Shown piece by piece: positions 41,457-51,765 of a stretch of 51,765 nucleotides of DNA (position 1 is its first letter; each line of letters begins with the position of its first letter). Origin of the DNA: Cyanobacteriota bacterium (lineage in GTDB: Bacteria; Acidobacteriota; Vicinamibacteria; Vicinamibacterales; UBA2999); assembly GCA_019752015.1 (NCBI GenBank), contig JAIEMQ010000029.1, positions 1 to 51,765 on the forward strand, read 5' to 3'. A program made the position numbers and the translations under genes. Under the pieces are notes generated by a model. It was given only the letters and a program-made list of their open reading frames with translations, was not told where the DNA came from and did not search any database.

Positions 41457-42812
41457 GTGATTGAAGCGTTACGGGGAATTCTCGGCGACCGCGTCTCGAC
41501 ATCTGATGCCGTCCGCGAGCACCACAGCCATGGCGAGTCGTGGCACGCGCCGGGACTTCCGGACGTCGTGGTCTTTCCCACTTCGACCGATGAAGTCGCG
41601 GCGATCGTCACGGTCTGCGCCGAGCATCGGCGGCCGATCGTGCCGTTCGGCATGGGCAGCTCGCTCGAAGGCCACGTCAACGCGATCCACGGCGGCGTCT
41701 CGATCGATCTGACGCGCATGACGCGCGTGCTACGTCTCAGCCCCGAAGACCTCGACATTACGGTTGAGGCCGGCCTGACGCGGCTCAAGCTCGATGCGCA
41801 CCTGAAAAACACCGGCCTGATGTTTCCGATCGATCCCGGCGCCGACGCGACCATCGGCGGCATGGCCGCGACGCGCGCGTCCGGAACGACCGCCGTGCGC
41901 TACGGCACCATGCGCGACAACGTGCTCGGCCTGACGGTTGTGCTCGCCGACGGCCGCATCATCAAGACCGGCGGCCGGGCGCGCAAGTCATCGTCCGGCT
42001 ACGATCTGACGCGCCTCTTCGTCGGATCCGAAGGCACGCTCGGCGTGATCACAGAGCTCACGCTCCGCTTGTATGGCCGTCCCGAAGCGGTGCGCGCCGC
42101 GGTGTGTCCCTTCGAGTCGATGGCGGGCGCCGCGAGCACCGTCATTCAAACGATTCAACTCGGCATCCCGGTCGCGCGCATCGAGATCATCGACGAAGCG
42201 CAGCTGCGCGTCGTCAACGCCTACTCGAAGACGAATTACCCGTTGGCGCCGACACTGTTCTTCGAGTTCCATGGCACCAGCGACGTCGCGGTCGAAGATC
42301 AAATCCGTTCCGTCGAGGAGATCGCAAAGGAGCACGGCGCGAAGGGATTCAAGTGGGCGTCGTCGCTCGAGGATCGCAACACGCTGTGGCAGGCGAGGCA
42401 TAACGCCTACTACGCGACGGTTGCATCACGGCCCGGCGCGCGAGCCTGGACGACCGATATCTGCGTGCCGATTTCGCATCTGGCCGAATGCATCCTCGAG
42501 ACACAGCAGGATCTGAAAGAAGCCAACGTGATTGCGCCGCTCGTCGGCCATGCCGGCGACGGCAACTTTCACTTGATCATCATGCTGGACCCCGACGACA
42601 AGAAGGAGTTCGACACCGTCACGCGGATCAGCGAGCGGCTCGTTGCGCGCGCGCTGAAATTCGGCGGCACGTGCAGTGGTGAGCATGGTGTGGGCTTCGG
42701 CAAGCTCAAATACCTCCAGGCCGAACACGGCGAGGCCCTGTCGGTGATGCGATCGATCAAACAGGCGATCGATCCAAACAACCTGATGAATCCGGGTAAG
42801 CTCATTCCATGA
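41457..42812 (+). CDS. GlcD/DLD-type FAD-linked 2-hydroxyacid dehydrogenase
   Basis: 451 aa, GTG start at 41457. The VAO/PCMH FAD domain shows VVVFPTSTDEVAAIVTVCAE, IVPFGMGSSLEGHV, IDPGADATIGGMAATRASGT and GYDLTRLFVGSEGTLGVITE. The C-terminal oxidase domain has APLVGHAGDGNFHLIIML and the closing FGGTCSGEHGVGFGK, LMNPGKLIP. Oxidises D-lactate, glycolate or a related 2-hydroxyacid, passing electrons to quinone or cytochrome. The GlcE and GlcF partners are absent, as in single-subunit D-lactate dehydrogenases. Its last codon overlaps the start of the kinase gene (atga). Confidence 0.9.
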   Translation: MIEALRGILGDRVSTSDAVREHHSHGESWHAPGLPDVVVFPTSTDEVAAIVTVCAEHRRPIVPFGMGSSLEGHVNAIHGGVSIDLTRMTRVLRLSPEDLDITVEAGLTRLKLDAHLKNTGLMFPIDPGADATIGGMAATRASGTTAVRYGTMRDNVLGLTVVLADGRIIKTGGRARKSSSGYDLTRLFVGSEGTLGVITELTLRLYGRPEAVRAAVCPFESMAGAASTVIQTIQLGIPVARIEIIDEAQLRVVNAYSKTNYPLAPTLFFEFHGTSDVAVEDQIRSVEEIAKEHGAKGFKWASSLEDRNTLWQARHNAYYATVASRPGARAWTTDICVPISHLAECILETQQDLKEANVIAPLVGHAGDGNFHLIIMLDPDDKKEFDTVTRISERLVARALKFGGTCSGEHGVGFGKLKYLQAEHGEALSVMRSIKQAIDPNNLMNPGKLIP

Positions 42813-45427
42813 GCCTGCAACCGGGAGCAGCCCTCGGCGGCTACACGATTGTTGCGAAGCTCGGCGAAGGCGGCATGGGCGAGGTCTACCGCGCCACCGA
42901 CTCGCGCCTTGGCCGCGATGTGGCCATCAAGGTGCTGCCTGAATCGGTCGCAAACGATCCCGATCGGCGTGCCCGTTTCGAGCGTGAAGCGAAGACCCTC
43001 GCGTCTCTCAATCACTTCAACATCGCGCAGGTCTACGGATTCGAGGGCGCGGCGATCGTGATGGAGCTGCTCGAAGGCCAGACGCTTCGCGAGCGTCTCG
43101 CCAACGGCGCGCTGCCGCTGCGCAGGGCGCTCGACTTCGGCGCGCAAATCGCGCGCGGCCTCGCCGCGGCTCACGAGCGCGGCATCATCCATCGCGATCT
43201 GAAGCCCGAGAACATCTTCATCGTCAACGAAGGGCAGATCAAAATCCTCGACTTCGGACTGGCGCGCCAGTCGGCGGAGCTGCTCGAAGCGACCGCGACC
43301 GGCGGGGGCACCGCACCCGGCGTCGTGCTGGGCACGGCGGGATACATGTCGCCCGAGCAGGTCCGTGGGCACCTGGTCGACACCCGCTCCGACGTCTTCG
43401 CGCTTGGCGCCGTGCTGTTCGAGATGCTCGTCGGCAAGCGCGCCTTCCGCCGCGATTCGGCGGCGGAGACGATGACCGCGGTGCTGAACGAGCATCCGCC
43501 GGATGTCAGCGCGGAGCGTGCCGAGATCAGTCCGGCCGTCGATCGCATCGTGCAGCACTGTCTCGAGAAGCATCCCGCCGAGCGGTTTCAGTCGACGCGC
43601 GATGTTGCGTTTGCGCTCGAATCGCTGTCGGGATCGGCGTCGTCTGCTTACGCTGCGGCGGCGCGGCTGCCCTCGAAGAATCGCGAGCGGCTCGCCTGGG
43701 CTGCGGTTGCTGTGACTTTGGGCGCCGCCGCAATCGGGCCGTGGCTGGTGCGCAAACCCGCGGCATCGACTCCTGCCGTGATCTCGCGAACGCAGGTGTT
43801 GCTGCCGCCGGACATCACGCTGAACGACGCCATCTTTCCGATCTCGCGACTGGCGATTTCCCGCGACGGAACGCAGCTGGCATTTGCCGGACGCCATCGC
43901 ACCAGCGGGCAGTCGCAGTTGTACTTGCTCCCGCTCGAGACCGGAGAAGCCAGGCCGCTGTCCGGCACCAGGGACGGCGGCTCGCCGATCTGGTCACCCG
44001 ACGGCAGTGAGCTGATTTTCAGCGACGCCACGAAGATCCAACGCGTGCCGATTGGTGGCGGATCGGCGCAGCCGATCGCCGATCCCACGCTGGGTTCGCA
44101 ACGCGGCAGCTGGAGCGGCAACGGCGTCGTGCTGATCGGCGGCAGCCAGTTGCGCCGGATCAGCCCGCAGGGCGGCCCGCCCACGAACGTCCGCGCCGCG
44201 CCGGGCGAACGCTACGCCTTCCCGCAGCTGTTGCCTGACGGCCGCCACTTTGTCTTCATGGCGGTCCGCCTCGCCGGCGGCGCCGTCTCGGTGCGTGTCG
44301 GGTCGCTGGACTCGGACGACGATCGAGAGCTGTTGAACGGGACCGATCTGAACGGTGTCGCATATGCCAATGGCGCGTTGCTCTTCGCGCGTGGCACGAC
44401 GCTCTATGCGCAGGCGTTCGACCTGTCGCGTTTCGACTTGTCGGGCGAACCGGTGATCCTTGCGGCGCCCCTGCAGGCCGCGCAAACACGCGGCGCCGCA
44501 TTCGCGGTCTCCGATGACGTCCTGGTCTACCAGGCCAGCGAACGCCTCGATGCCACCCAGCTGACGTGGCTCGATCGGACCGGTCGCATCCTGTCGACGA
44601 TGGGCGAGCCGTCCAATTTCTCAAACCTGGAGTTGTCGCCGGACGGCAAGCGCCTGCTCGCCAGTGCCTCTGATGAAAAACTGCAGACCCGCGACATTTT
44701 CATTGTCGACGTCATCCGCGGCGTGCGCCAACGCTTCACTCTTGATCCCAGCGATGAGCGATCGGCGGTGTGGTCGCCCGATCAACAGCAAGTCATCTTC
44801 TCCTCCAAAGGGCTGAACCTCTATCGGCGCGCTTCGGATCTCTCCGGCGAGGAACAACCTGTGCTGGTCGATGGCGACAGCAAGGACCCGTACGACTGGT
44901 CGCCGGACGGCCACACCTTGCTGTATCGGCGCACCGGGCCGGCCGGCAACGATCTCTGGCTGCATCCACTACGCGGCGGCGAGGATCGGCCCATCGCTGT
45001 TACGCGCTTCAGCGAAGTGGCCGGCAATTTTTCTCCTGACGGCAAATGGATTGTCTACACGTCGGACGAGTCGGGCCGATCCGAGGTGTATGCGACGCGG
45101 GTGGATGGCGGCGGCAGGATTCAGATCTCGTCACTCGGCGGCCAGTTTCCGCGGTGGCGCGGTGATGGCCGCGAGATTCTCTACCTCGCGCCCGATCGCA
45201 GACTGATGAGCGCCATGGTCATCGCCGACGCAACGACGCTTGATGTCAAGCCGTCGGTGGCGCTGTTCCAGCTGGATATCGAGGCGGCCCCGGGGCCCAT
45301 CTATGACGTCACCGCGGACGGCTCGCGATTGATCGTCGGCGCCCGGGTGCAGTCGCGGATCCAGCCGGCGATCATGGTGCTTCAGAACTGGTCGCGGTTG
45401 TTGCGCCCGCAGTCGTCGCGCCCGTGA
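42809..45427 (+). CDS. Ser/Thr protein kinase fused to a TolB-like beta-propeller
   Basis: 872 aa. The N-terminal Hanks-type kinase domain is complete: GYTIVAKLGEGGMGEVYRAT (Gly loop), DVAIKVLPE (Lys), HRDLKPENIFI (catalytic Asp), DFGLARQ, GYMSPEQVRG (APE equivalent) and SDVFALGAVLFEML. A single TM follows (LAWAAVAVTLGAAAIGPWLV, about 290-309). The outer part has repeated PD40/WD40-like blades with the SPDG motif (SPDGSELIFSD, SPDGKRLLASAS, SPDQQQVIFSS, SPDGHTLLYRR, SPDGKWIVYTSD), a predicted seven-bladed sensor propeller in the periplasm. This fusion is a hallmark of Acidobacteriota. Overlaps the upstream dehydrogenase gene; the topoisomerase gene follows after 9 bp. Confidence 0.92.
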   Translation: MSLQPGAALGGYTIVAKLGEGGMGEVYRATDSRLGRDVAIKVLPESVANDPDRRARFEREAKTLASLNHFNIAQVYGFEGAAIVMELLEGQTLRERLANGALPLRRALDFGAQIARGLAAAHERGIIHRDLKPENIFIVNEGQIKILDFGLARQSAELLEATATGGGTAPGVVLGTAGYMSPEQVRGHLVDTRSDVFALGAVLFEMLVGKRAFRRDSAAETMTAVLNEHPPDVSAERAEISPAVDRIVQHCLEKHPAERFQSTRDVAFALESLSGSASSAYAAAARLPSKNRERLAWAAVAVTLGAAAIGPWLVRKPAASTPAVISRTQVLLPPDITLNDAIFPISRLAISRDGTQLAFAGRHRTSGQSQLYLLPLETGEARPLSGTRDGGSPIWSPDGSELIFSDATKIQRVPIGGGSAQPIADPTLGSQRGSWSGNGVVLIGGSQLRRISPQGGPPTNVRAAPGERYAFPQLLPDGRHFVFMAVRLAGGAVSVRVGSLDSDDDRELLNGTDLNGVAYANGALLFARGTTLYAQAFDLSRFDLSGEPVILAAPLQAAQTRGAAFAVSDDVLVYQASERLDATQLTWLDRTGRILSTMGEPSNFSNLELSPDGKRLLASASDEKLQTRDIFIVDVIRGVRQRFTLDPSDERSAVWSPDQQQVIFSSKGLNLYRRASDLSGEEQPVLVDGDSKDPYDWSPDGHTLLYRRTGPAGNDLWLHPLRGGEDRPIAVTRFSEVAGNFSPDGKWIVYTSDESGRSEVYATRVDGGGRIQISSLGGQFPRWRGDGREILYLAPDRRLMSAMVIADATTLDVKPSVALFQLDIEAAPGPIYDVTADGSRLIVGARVQSRIQPAIMVLQNWSRLLRPQSSRP

Positions 45428-45436
45428 TGCTATTCT

Positions 45437-47866
<2,430 letters not shown>

Positions 47867-47910
47867 TCGTCACGCGCTCGCCAAGTTGACCATGGCCGGC
47901 AAGGATTGGG

Positions 47911-47935
47911 CCAACTAGTACGATAAACTAGTTGG
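47911..47935. promoter_or_regulatory. Palindromic operator of the toxin-antitoxin pair
   Basis: ccaactagt and actagttgg form a perfect 9-bp inverted repeat with a 7-bp spacer (acgataa). The right arm ends at the base before the antitoxin ATG. TACGAT (47919-47924) across the spacer could be a -10 element, giving a very short or absent leader. This fits autorepression by the antitoxin, the usual control of such operons. Confidence 0.7.
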
Positions 47936-48166
47936 ATGGAACCAGAACAGATCGGCGCTTTCGAGGCCAAGACCCGCCTGTCGGAGCTGCTCGATAAGGT
48001 CAGTCGCGGCCGCGTCTATCGCATCACCAAGCGCGGGCGGGTCGTCGCCGAATTGCGGCCGGTCATCGCCGCCGACCGCCGGCCCAGGTTCGGCTCCGAT
48101 CGCGGTCGCGTCACCATGACCGGCGATTTCGATGCCGCGCTGCCGGACATGAAGGGTTATCGGTGA
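47936..48166 (+). CDS. Phd/YefM-type antitoxin
   Basis: 76 aa. The N-terminal Phd-like DNA-binding fold reads IGAFEAKTRLSELLDKVSRG with RVYRITKRGRVVAELRPVI. The C-terminal part (RPRFGSDRGRVTMTGDFDAA) contains the F-G-S-x-x-G and D-F-D patterns usual in antitoxins of this VapC subgroup, where the tail wraps the toxin. ATG 47936 follows the operator directly. The stop overlaps the toxin start by 4 nt (gtga), so the two are translationally coupled. Confidence 0.9.
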   Translation: MEPEQIGAFEAKTRLSELLDKVSRGRVYRITKRGRVVAELRPVIAADRRPRFGSDRGRVTMTGDFDAALPDMKGYR

Positions 48167-48546
48167 AACTGTTGCTGGATACTCACGCCCTACTCTGGTT
48201 TCAGGGCGGTGATCGCCGCCTGAGCCGCCGCGCGCGCGCCGCGATCGAGGCGGAGGACGCCGAGCTGTTGATCAGCGCTGTGACCGTTTGGGAGATGGCG
48301 ATTAAGGCCAGCCTCGGGCGTTTGCAGCTGGCCGCGTCGGTAGAGGACTACGTCGGCGAAAAGATCGCCCAGGGCTACTCGATGCGGTCGATCGAGTGCG
48401 AGCATGCCGCGCGCGTCGAACGTCTCCCGTGGCATCACCGCGATCCGTTCGATCGGCTGCTCGCCGCCCATGCGCTCGTCGAGAACTGCCCGCTGGTCAC
48501 GCGGGATCGCGTGTTCCGAAAGTACGGCGTCAATGTCGTCTGGTAA
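48163..48546 (+). CDS. PIN-domain toxin (VapC-like ribonuclease)
   Basis: 127 aa, GTG start at 48163 inside the antitoxin stop. The PIN-domain acidic set is present: Asp in LLLDTHALLWF, Glu in VTVWEMAIKASLGRL, Asp in HHRDPFDRLLAAHAL and Asp in PLVTRDRVFRKYGV. Such enzymes cut tRNA or rRNA when the antitoxin is degraded. All residues expected for Mg-dependent cleavage seem intact, so this is a functional-looking system, not a relic. It lies between the topoisomerase gene and an esterase gene, at the inner edge of the right accessory zone. Confidence 0.92.
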   Translation: MKLLLDTHALLWFQGGDRRLSRRARAAIEAEDAELLISAVTVWEMAIKASLGRLQLAASVEDYVGEKIAQGYSMRSIECEHAARVERLPWHHRDPFDRLLAAHALVENCPLVTRDRVFRKYGVNVVW

Positions 48547-48570
48547 CGAAGCGGTAATCTTCGAGACGAC

Positions 48571-49464
48571 ATGAAGCCGCACATCCTGCTGTTCGCATCG
48601 CTCGGCGGTGTTGCTCTGCTGGCGCAAAGTCGCGGCCCTCTCGATCTCGCCAATGCGGCGGTGCCCCCGGGAGCGCAGCGACTGTCGTACGGCGTCGAGC
48701 CGCTGCAGTTCGGCGAGCTGCGCGTGCCGAACACACCAGGCCCGCATCCCGTCGCGATCGTCATTCACGGCGGCTGCTGGATGGCGAAGCTCGGCACGAT
48801 GGATCCGCGCGCGGTTGCGATCGACAACATGCGCCCGCTCGCGAATGCGCTGACTGACGCCGGCATCGCGACCTGGAACATCGAGTATCGCCGGCTCGGC
48901 GATCCCGGCGGCGGCTGGCCTGGATCGTTTCGCGATGTGGCCGCGGCCGCGGATTTTCTTCGGACCATCGCGGCCAATCGCCGGCTCGATCTGAATCGCG
49001 TGGCGACGATCGGCCACTCGGCCGGCGGCCACTTCGCGATCTGGCTTGCCGCGCGTAAGCGCATTCCAAAAGGCAGCGAGCTCTTTTCGTCCAACCCGCT
49101 TGCGATCGCCGGTGTCGTCGATCTCGATGGCCCTGGTGATCTCAGGGCGACACTGCCGCTGCAGCAACCGGTGTGCGGCGGTCCCGTTGTCACTGACTTG
49201 ATCGGCGGATCACCCGAGCAGCAACCCGATCGCTATCGCGCGGCGTCACCGATCGAGCTGCTGCCGCTCGGCACACGCCAGGTCGTCCTGGCCGGCCGCA
49301 TGTTCGGCCCGCAGACGCCGGCGTACGAAGCCGCGGTCAGGAAGGCCGGTGATTCGATTGAGGTCTCGGTCAGCGATGCCGGACACTTTGTCTTCATCGA
49401 TCCCGCGTCGGACATGTGGCCAACGGTTCTCAAGAGCGTACGAGCGGTGTTGTCGATGCAGTAG
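48571..49464 (+). CDS. Exported alpha/beta hydrolase (esterase/BD-FAE-like)
   Basis: 297 aa with a short signal (MKPHILLFASLGGVALLAQS). The oxyanion motif is IVIHGGCWMAKLG, the nucleophile elbow is ATIGHSAGGHFAIWLA, and the His lies in VSDAGHFVFIDP; the acid is probably the Asp or Glu in the loop after QTPAYEAAVRKAGDSIEV. The HGGxW type links it to kynurenine-formamidase-like and carbohydrate-esterase-like enzymes, but the substrate is open. ATG at 48571, 24 bp after the toxin gene. It is the last clearly intact chromosomal-type gene before the decayed right flank. Confidence 0.88.
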   Translation: MKPHILLFASLGGVALLAQSRGPLDLANAAVPPGAQRLSYGVEPLQFGELRVPNTPGPHPVAIVIHGGCWMAKLGTMDPRAVAIDNMRPLANALTDAGIATWNIEYRRLGDPGGGWPGSFRDVAAAADFLRTIAANRRLDLNRVATIGHSAGGHFAIWLAARKRIPKGSELFSSNPLAIAGVVDLDGPGDLRATLPLQQPVCGGPVVTDLIGGSPEQQPDRYRAASPIELLPLGTRQVVLAGRMFGPQTPAYEAAVRKAGDSIEVSVSDAGHFVFIDPASDMWPTVLKSVRAVLSMQ

Positions 49465-49891
49465 CATCCGGGGGCTGACGAATGAAGAGCAGTGCCAGGA
49501 CCGGGAAGGCGGCTATCAGAAGGATTATTCGTGGGACGATCTCGAGGTTGGAACAATCCTTCGCTATCCAGTGAACAATCCGATTCCCACCGGCCGCTAC
49601 TATGCGGTGATTGCCTTCACCAACGGCCAGATGGCAGACGCACGCATCCTGTTCCGAGGTCCGTCCGGAGAAGTACCGGAGCGTCCTGAATTCGTTTCCT
49701 GGAAAGATCAGACGGTGATCTATCGGACGAACGCCAAAGGTGAGACTCTCGATCTCTCCCGTTGGACGACATACCCGACCAGAGACTCTATTGCTCCGAA
49801 GTGCAGTGCAGTAGGCGAAGCGCCAGGACTGGAACCCGGGCGTTTCGAGGTCGATATCGAATCTGCCGGACAAAGGGCGAAAGCCGCATGA
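49465..49891 (+). pseudogene. Fragment of an unknown gene lacking a clear start
   Basis: The frame ending at TGA 49889-49891 reads naturally from about 49500: YQKDYSWDDLEVGTILRYPV, YYAVIAFTNGQMADARILFR, PEFVSWKDQTVIYRTNAKGE, EVDIESAGQRAKAA. No start codon in this frame lies after the esterase gene. An ATG at 49482 opens another frame (MKSSARTGKAAIRRIIRGTI) that could be the original N-terminus, cut off by a frameshift. I do not recognise the protein. It is coupled by atga to the next, also damaged, gene. Base use is less GC-biased than in the chromosomal part. Confidence 0.5.
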
Positions 49892-50377
49892 CTAACCAAC
49901 TGAAACTCAAAGCGGAGCCGAAGAGCCACTACTGAAGCTTCGCGCCGAATACTGGTCGAAGCGACTTGAGCGTACGTTGACCCATACTCAGGCGGCGAGC
50001 CGGCTGATCTATGTCGTTGATGGCGCCGTGCTTGCTCTTGTCTATTTCGCGATCGAAGCTTTCGGTGCGACGCGGCAAGTCGTGGGGTTCACATCGCTGC
50101 CGATGGTTCTTCTCGTGGGTTGAACGCGATGCACGCTCTGCTGATCAAATCGCAACAACGCTGGTACGGCCAGATCGACGCGCGCCTGATGACATTGCTG
50201 GCAATAGACGCACTATCGCACACAAACGCGAAACCACGCTGGTGGCGCAGCACACATGGAATCTATCAGTGGATGCACTGGTCCATTGCTCTGCTGCTGG
50301 CGGTTATGACATCACTGATGATTATGTACAGCTTCGGTTCGTTTGCTGATCTACCCTTGCCGACGGCGAATCGCTGA
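49888..50377 (+). pseudogene. Membrane protein of unknown function with two frameshifts
   Basis: ATG 49888 gives MTNQLKLKAEP, then must shift near 49921 to continue EPLLKLRAEYWSKRLERTLT, HTQAASRLIYVVDGAVLALV and YFAIEAFGATRQVVGFTSLP to a TGA at 50121-50123. A second shift there (one base missing in gtgggttgaac) restores NAMHALLIKSQQRWYGQIDA, LMTLLAIDALSHTNAKPRWW and IALLLAVMTSLMIMYSFGSF, ending at TGA 50375-50377. The repaired protein would be about 163 aa with three hydrophobic helices. Two one-base losses in one gene suggest decay, as in the left flank. No family recognised. Confidence 0.55.
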
Positions 50378-50514
50378 CCGGGACCATTAAGCCGCTCGTC
50401 CCGCTATGTGCAGCTTACTAAGGGCGCCTGATACGCGTGTTACGCCGAGGAAACGTTTCGGCCTGACCGTGTGATGCATCACTGTCGTGTGCAAGTATCC
50501 CGCCCGCGTGACGA
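50378..50514. other. Intergenic DNA before the Dcd/dUTPase-like gene
   Basis: No gene or repeat is recognised in these 137 bp. They precede the promoter-like site at 50515-50523 and are less GC-rich than the chromosomal part. Confidence 0.5.
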
Positions 50515-50523
50515 TGCTATACT
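50515..50523 (+). promoter_or_regulatory. Extended -10 promoter element of the Dcd/dUTPase-like gene
   Basis: tgctatact matches the extended -10 form TGnTATACT. The ATG lies 15 bp downstream, so the leader would be very short. No good -35 is visible, in keeping with extended -10 promoters. Confidence 0.45.
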
Positions 50524-50537
50524 GCCTTAATTAACAA

Positions 50538-51551
50538 ATGCCGGAGCGTCAAAACGAGTTGTTTGGCAGTGGCGGCAACGTCTCCGGTGTACTGATCGAT
50601 TCAGAAATTCAGCAAGCAGTAGATCTCGGGCTACTGATTTCTCGCGACACTTTTCATGCATCGTCCTTGGAGGCTTCGAGCTACGACATTCGCGTGGGTC
50701 GAAAAGGAATTGTAGGGGGTGAGGGAGTAGAGATTGATCTTCAACGCGAGACCCTGGAGCTGGGCCCAGGTTCCTATGGAGGAATTATCTCGTACGAGAA
50801 GCTTCACCTGCCGGACTATGTCTGCGCACGTATCGGTTCGAAACGGGCACTTTCGTACGATGGCGTGATTCTTTTGACTGGCGCGACCGTCGACCCGGGC
50901 TACGAAGGCCACCTGCTCTTCGGAATCTACAATGCGTCTCAGCGCAAGGTCATCGTCCGCCATGGCCGCAAGCTCTGTAATGTCGTCTTTGAGCGCCTGG
51001 CGAAGCCGCCTGAAAAAATTGCCGCGGCCGATCCCAGTTTACGTCACGGAAATTTCCCCGACGCTTTCCTCGATCGCATGGCGAATATGGAAGTGCTGCC
51101 ATGGATGCAAATCAGCGAACGCGTCAAACAGATTGAGCAAATCACCAAAGATATTCTCGATCTACGCGCCAGATACGACGATGTCCTTCAGCCGATCCGC
51201 GACCTTACGGCGAACGTCAATACGCTCACACAGGATGTGAGCAGTCTTACCGCTCAGACAAAGTCAATCGCCAAGGATGTAGATTCGCTAAACACGCTCG
51301 TCACGGAAAACTCGAGGCAGATCGCGCAATTGGCCACAACCGTGGCGACCATTTCAGGCGCCGTCCAGTCTGTGACAGAACGAACTCGCGGCTTGGAGGA
51401 CATTGATCGTACCCGTACTCAGGCGTTCAACACACTGCAGACCAGCTTCGGCCGATTTCAGTTAGTTGCGCTTGCGTTCTGGACCTTGGTGATTCTGGTC
51501 TTGGGCGCCGCTCTCCCGAGCATTATCGAGCGCGTTTGGCCGAGGAACTAG
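50538..51551 (+). CDS. dCTP-deaminase/dUTPase-fold protein with coiled coil and C-terminal membrane anchor
   Basis: 337 aa. Residues about 15-160 look like the dCTP deaminase/dUTPase fold: IDSEIQQAVDLGLLI, SSYDIRVGRKG, VCARIGSKRALSYDGVIL, GATVDPGYEGHLLFGIYN and KLCNVVFERL. In E. coli Dcd the stretch DPGWSGCIVLEFYNS carries the catalytic Glu; the aligned position here is Gly (LLFGIYN). The Ser/Arg of the G-R-S-S-x-x-R motif are also not kept in place. So deaminase activity is unlikely, while nucleotide binding may remain. Residues about 190-300 are heptad-rich (LTQDVSSLTAQTKSIAKDVD), a long coiled coil, followed by one TM (LVALAFWTLVILVLGAALPS) and a short tail. Not a family I know under this architecture; possibly a phage-response sensor or effector. 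Confidence 0.75.
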   Translation: MPERQNELFGSGGNVSGVLIDSEIQQAVDLGLLISRDTFHASSLEASSYDIRVGRKGIVGGEGVEIDLQRETLELGPGSYGGIISYEKLHLPDYVCARIGSKRALSYDGVILLTGATVDPGYEGHLLFGIYNASQRKVIVRHGRKLCNVVFERLAKPPEKIAAADPSLRHGNFPDAFLDRMANMEVLPWMQISERVKQIEQITKDILDLRARYDDVLQPIRDLTANVNTLTQDVSSLTAQTKSIAKDVDSLNTLVTENSRQIAQLATTVATISGAVQSVTERTRGLEDIDRTRTQAFNTLQTSFGRFQLVALAFWTLVILVLGAALPSIIERVWPRN

Positions 51552-51689
51552 TGCCTCGTTCATGGCTTGATCGAGGTCAAGTCGATGGATCCGGGCGGGT
51601 GTGCAAGGCTGTTGTGCGCCTTTCCCCCGCGCTTCACGTATCAAATTGATCGCGCTGCACACCTCGAGGCGGCGCGCCTGCGCAACTAA
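51552..51689 (+). other. Gap between the Dcd-like gene and the right IS, with an open frame of unclear meaning
   Basis: After the TAG of the preceding gene the same frame stays open for 45 codons (SMDPGGCARLLCAFPPRFTY, QIDRAAHLEAARLRN) and stops at TAA 51687-51689, just at the IS edge. A minus-strand frame is open too. I cannot tell whether either is a gene fragment cut by the IS. Confidence 0.3.
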
Positions 51690-51765
51690 GGGCTCACCAC
51701 AAAATAAAGTTTACTTTTCATGCGGCCTGAGCGTGTAGTTCCATTGCGGCAGCGTGCGATGTGGT
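51690..51765 (-). mobile_element. 3' end of a second IS copy, inverted relative to the left end
   Basis: On the minus strand, 51711-51765 encodes HRTLPQWNYTLRPHEK and a TAA stop, the same transposase C-terminus as at 2-52, followed by the same IS end (to 51690). Both transposase genes run into the window, so the two IS copies are in inverted orientation. The copies differ at four of 74 bases, so they are separate genomic copies and not an assembly fold-back of one sequence. Confidence 0.6.

Noticed and set aside
49465-51551. Prophage remnant in the right flank
   Set aside because: No integrase, capsid, terminase or lysis gene is seen; only damaged unknown genes and one Dcd/dUTPase-like protein.

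Overview
This is a GC-rich bacterial window with tightly packed genes on both strands. The gene content suggests an Acidobacteriota genome, probably of the Vicinamibacteria type. The signs are two large TonB-dependent receptor-like proteins with N-terminal carboxypeptidase-regulatory domains, a Ser/Thr kinase fused to a TolB-like propeller, a DUF1501/DUF1800 pair, a CocE-type hydrolase, many exported proteins of unknown function, and short text-like repeats spread inside and between genes. The taxonomic call is inference; there is no rRNA or other firm marker here.

Both ends carry the same ~74 bp sequence in opposite orientation. Each copy encodes the last residues of a transposase (motif QWNYTLRPHEK-stop) followed by the IS end, so the window lies between two IS copies pointing inwards. 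Just inside each IS the DNA is accessory and partly decayed. On the left is a frameshifted two-gene module (a small helical protein and a DUF7689-like protein). On the right are a gene fragment, a frameshifted membrane protein, and an intact gene that joins a dCTP-deaminase/dUTPase-fold domain to a coiled coil and a C-terminal membrane anchor.

The middle is chromosomal. 1.0-4.3 kb: LOG-family hydrolase and an OmpR-type two-component system. 4.5-9.8 kb: exported Gly/Pro-rich protein, TonB-dependent receptor, ThiO-like oxidase, pterin carbinolamine dehydratase. 9.8-15.1 kb: a second receptor, a MerR-like regulator and a CocE/X-Pro hydrolase. 15.2-16.3 kb: a single bacterial microcompartment shell gene plus a small unknown gene, enclosed by ~177 bp inverted repeats. 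16.3-23.5 kb (minus strand): D-threonine-aldolase-like enzyme, three related exported proteins, then DUF1501 and DUF1800. 23.6-26.1 kb: GNAT protein, a junction of two truncated genes, and twin small zinc-ribbon proteins. 26.1-29.7 kb: two paralogous exported multi-domain proteins. 29.7-37.6 kb: two phytoene-desaturase-like flavoproteins, a GcvT-fold protein, an exported FAH-fold protein, a nitrilase-family enzyme and a Rieske oxygenase; this set could serve catabolism of methylated amines or small amides, but that is a guess from context. 37.7-49.5 kb: hybrid histidine kinase, amino acid permease, DUF2461 protein, glycolate-oxidase-like flavoprotein, kinase/propeller, topoisomerase A subunit, a Phd/VapC-type toxin-antitoxin pair with a palindromic operator, and an exported esterase.

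The best candidates for something undescribed are (a) the enclosed orphan microcompartment module, (b) the membrane-anchored Dcd/dUTPase-like protein that has lost the deaminase residues, and (c) in-frame colonisation of many genes by a 7-bp minisatellite and by hairpin repeats.
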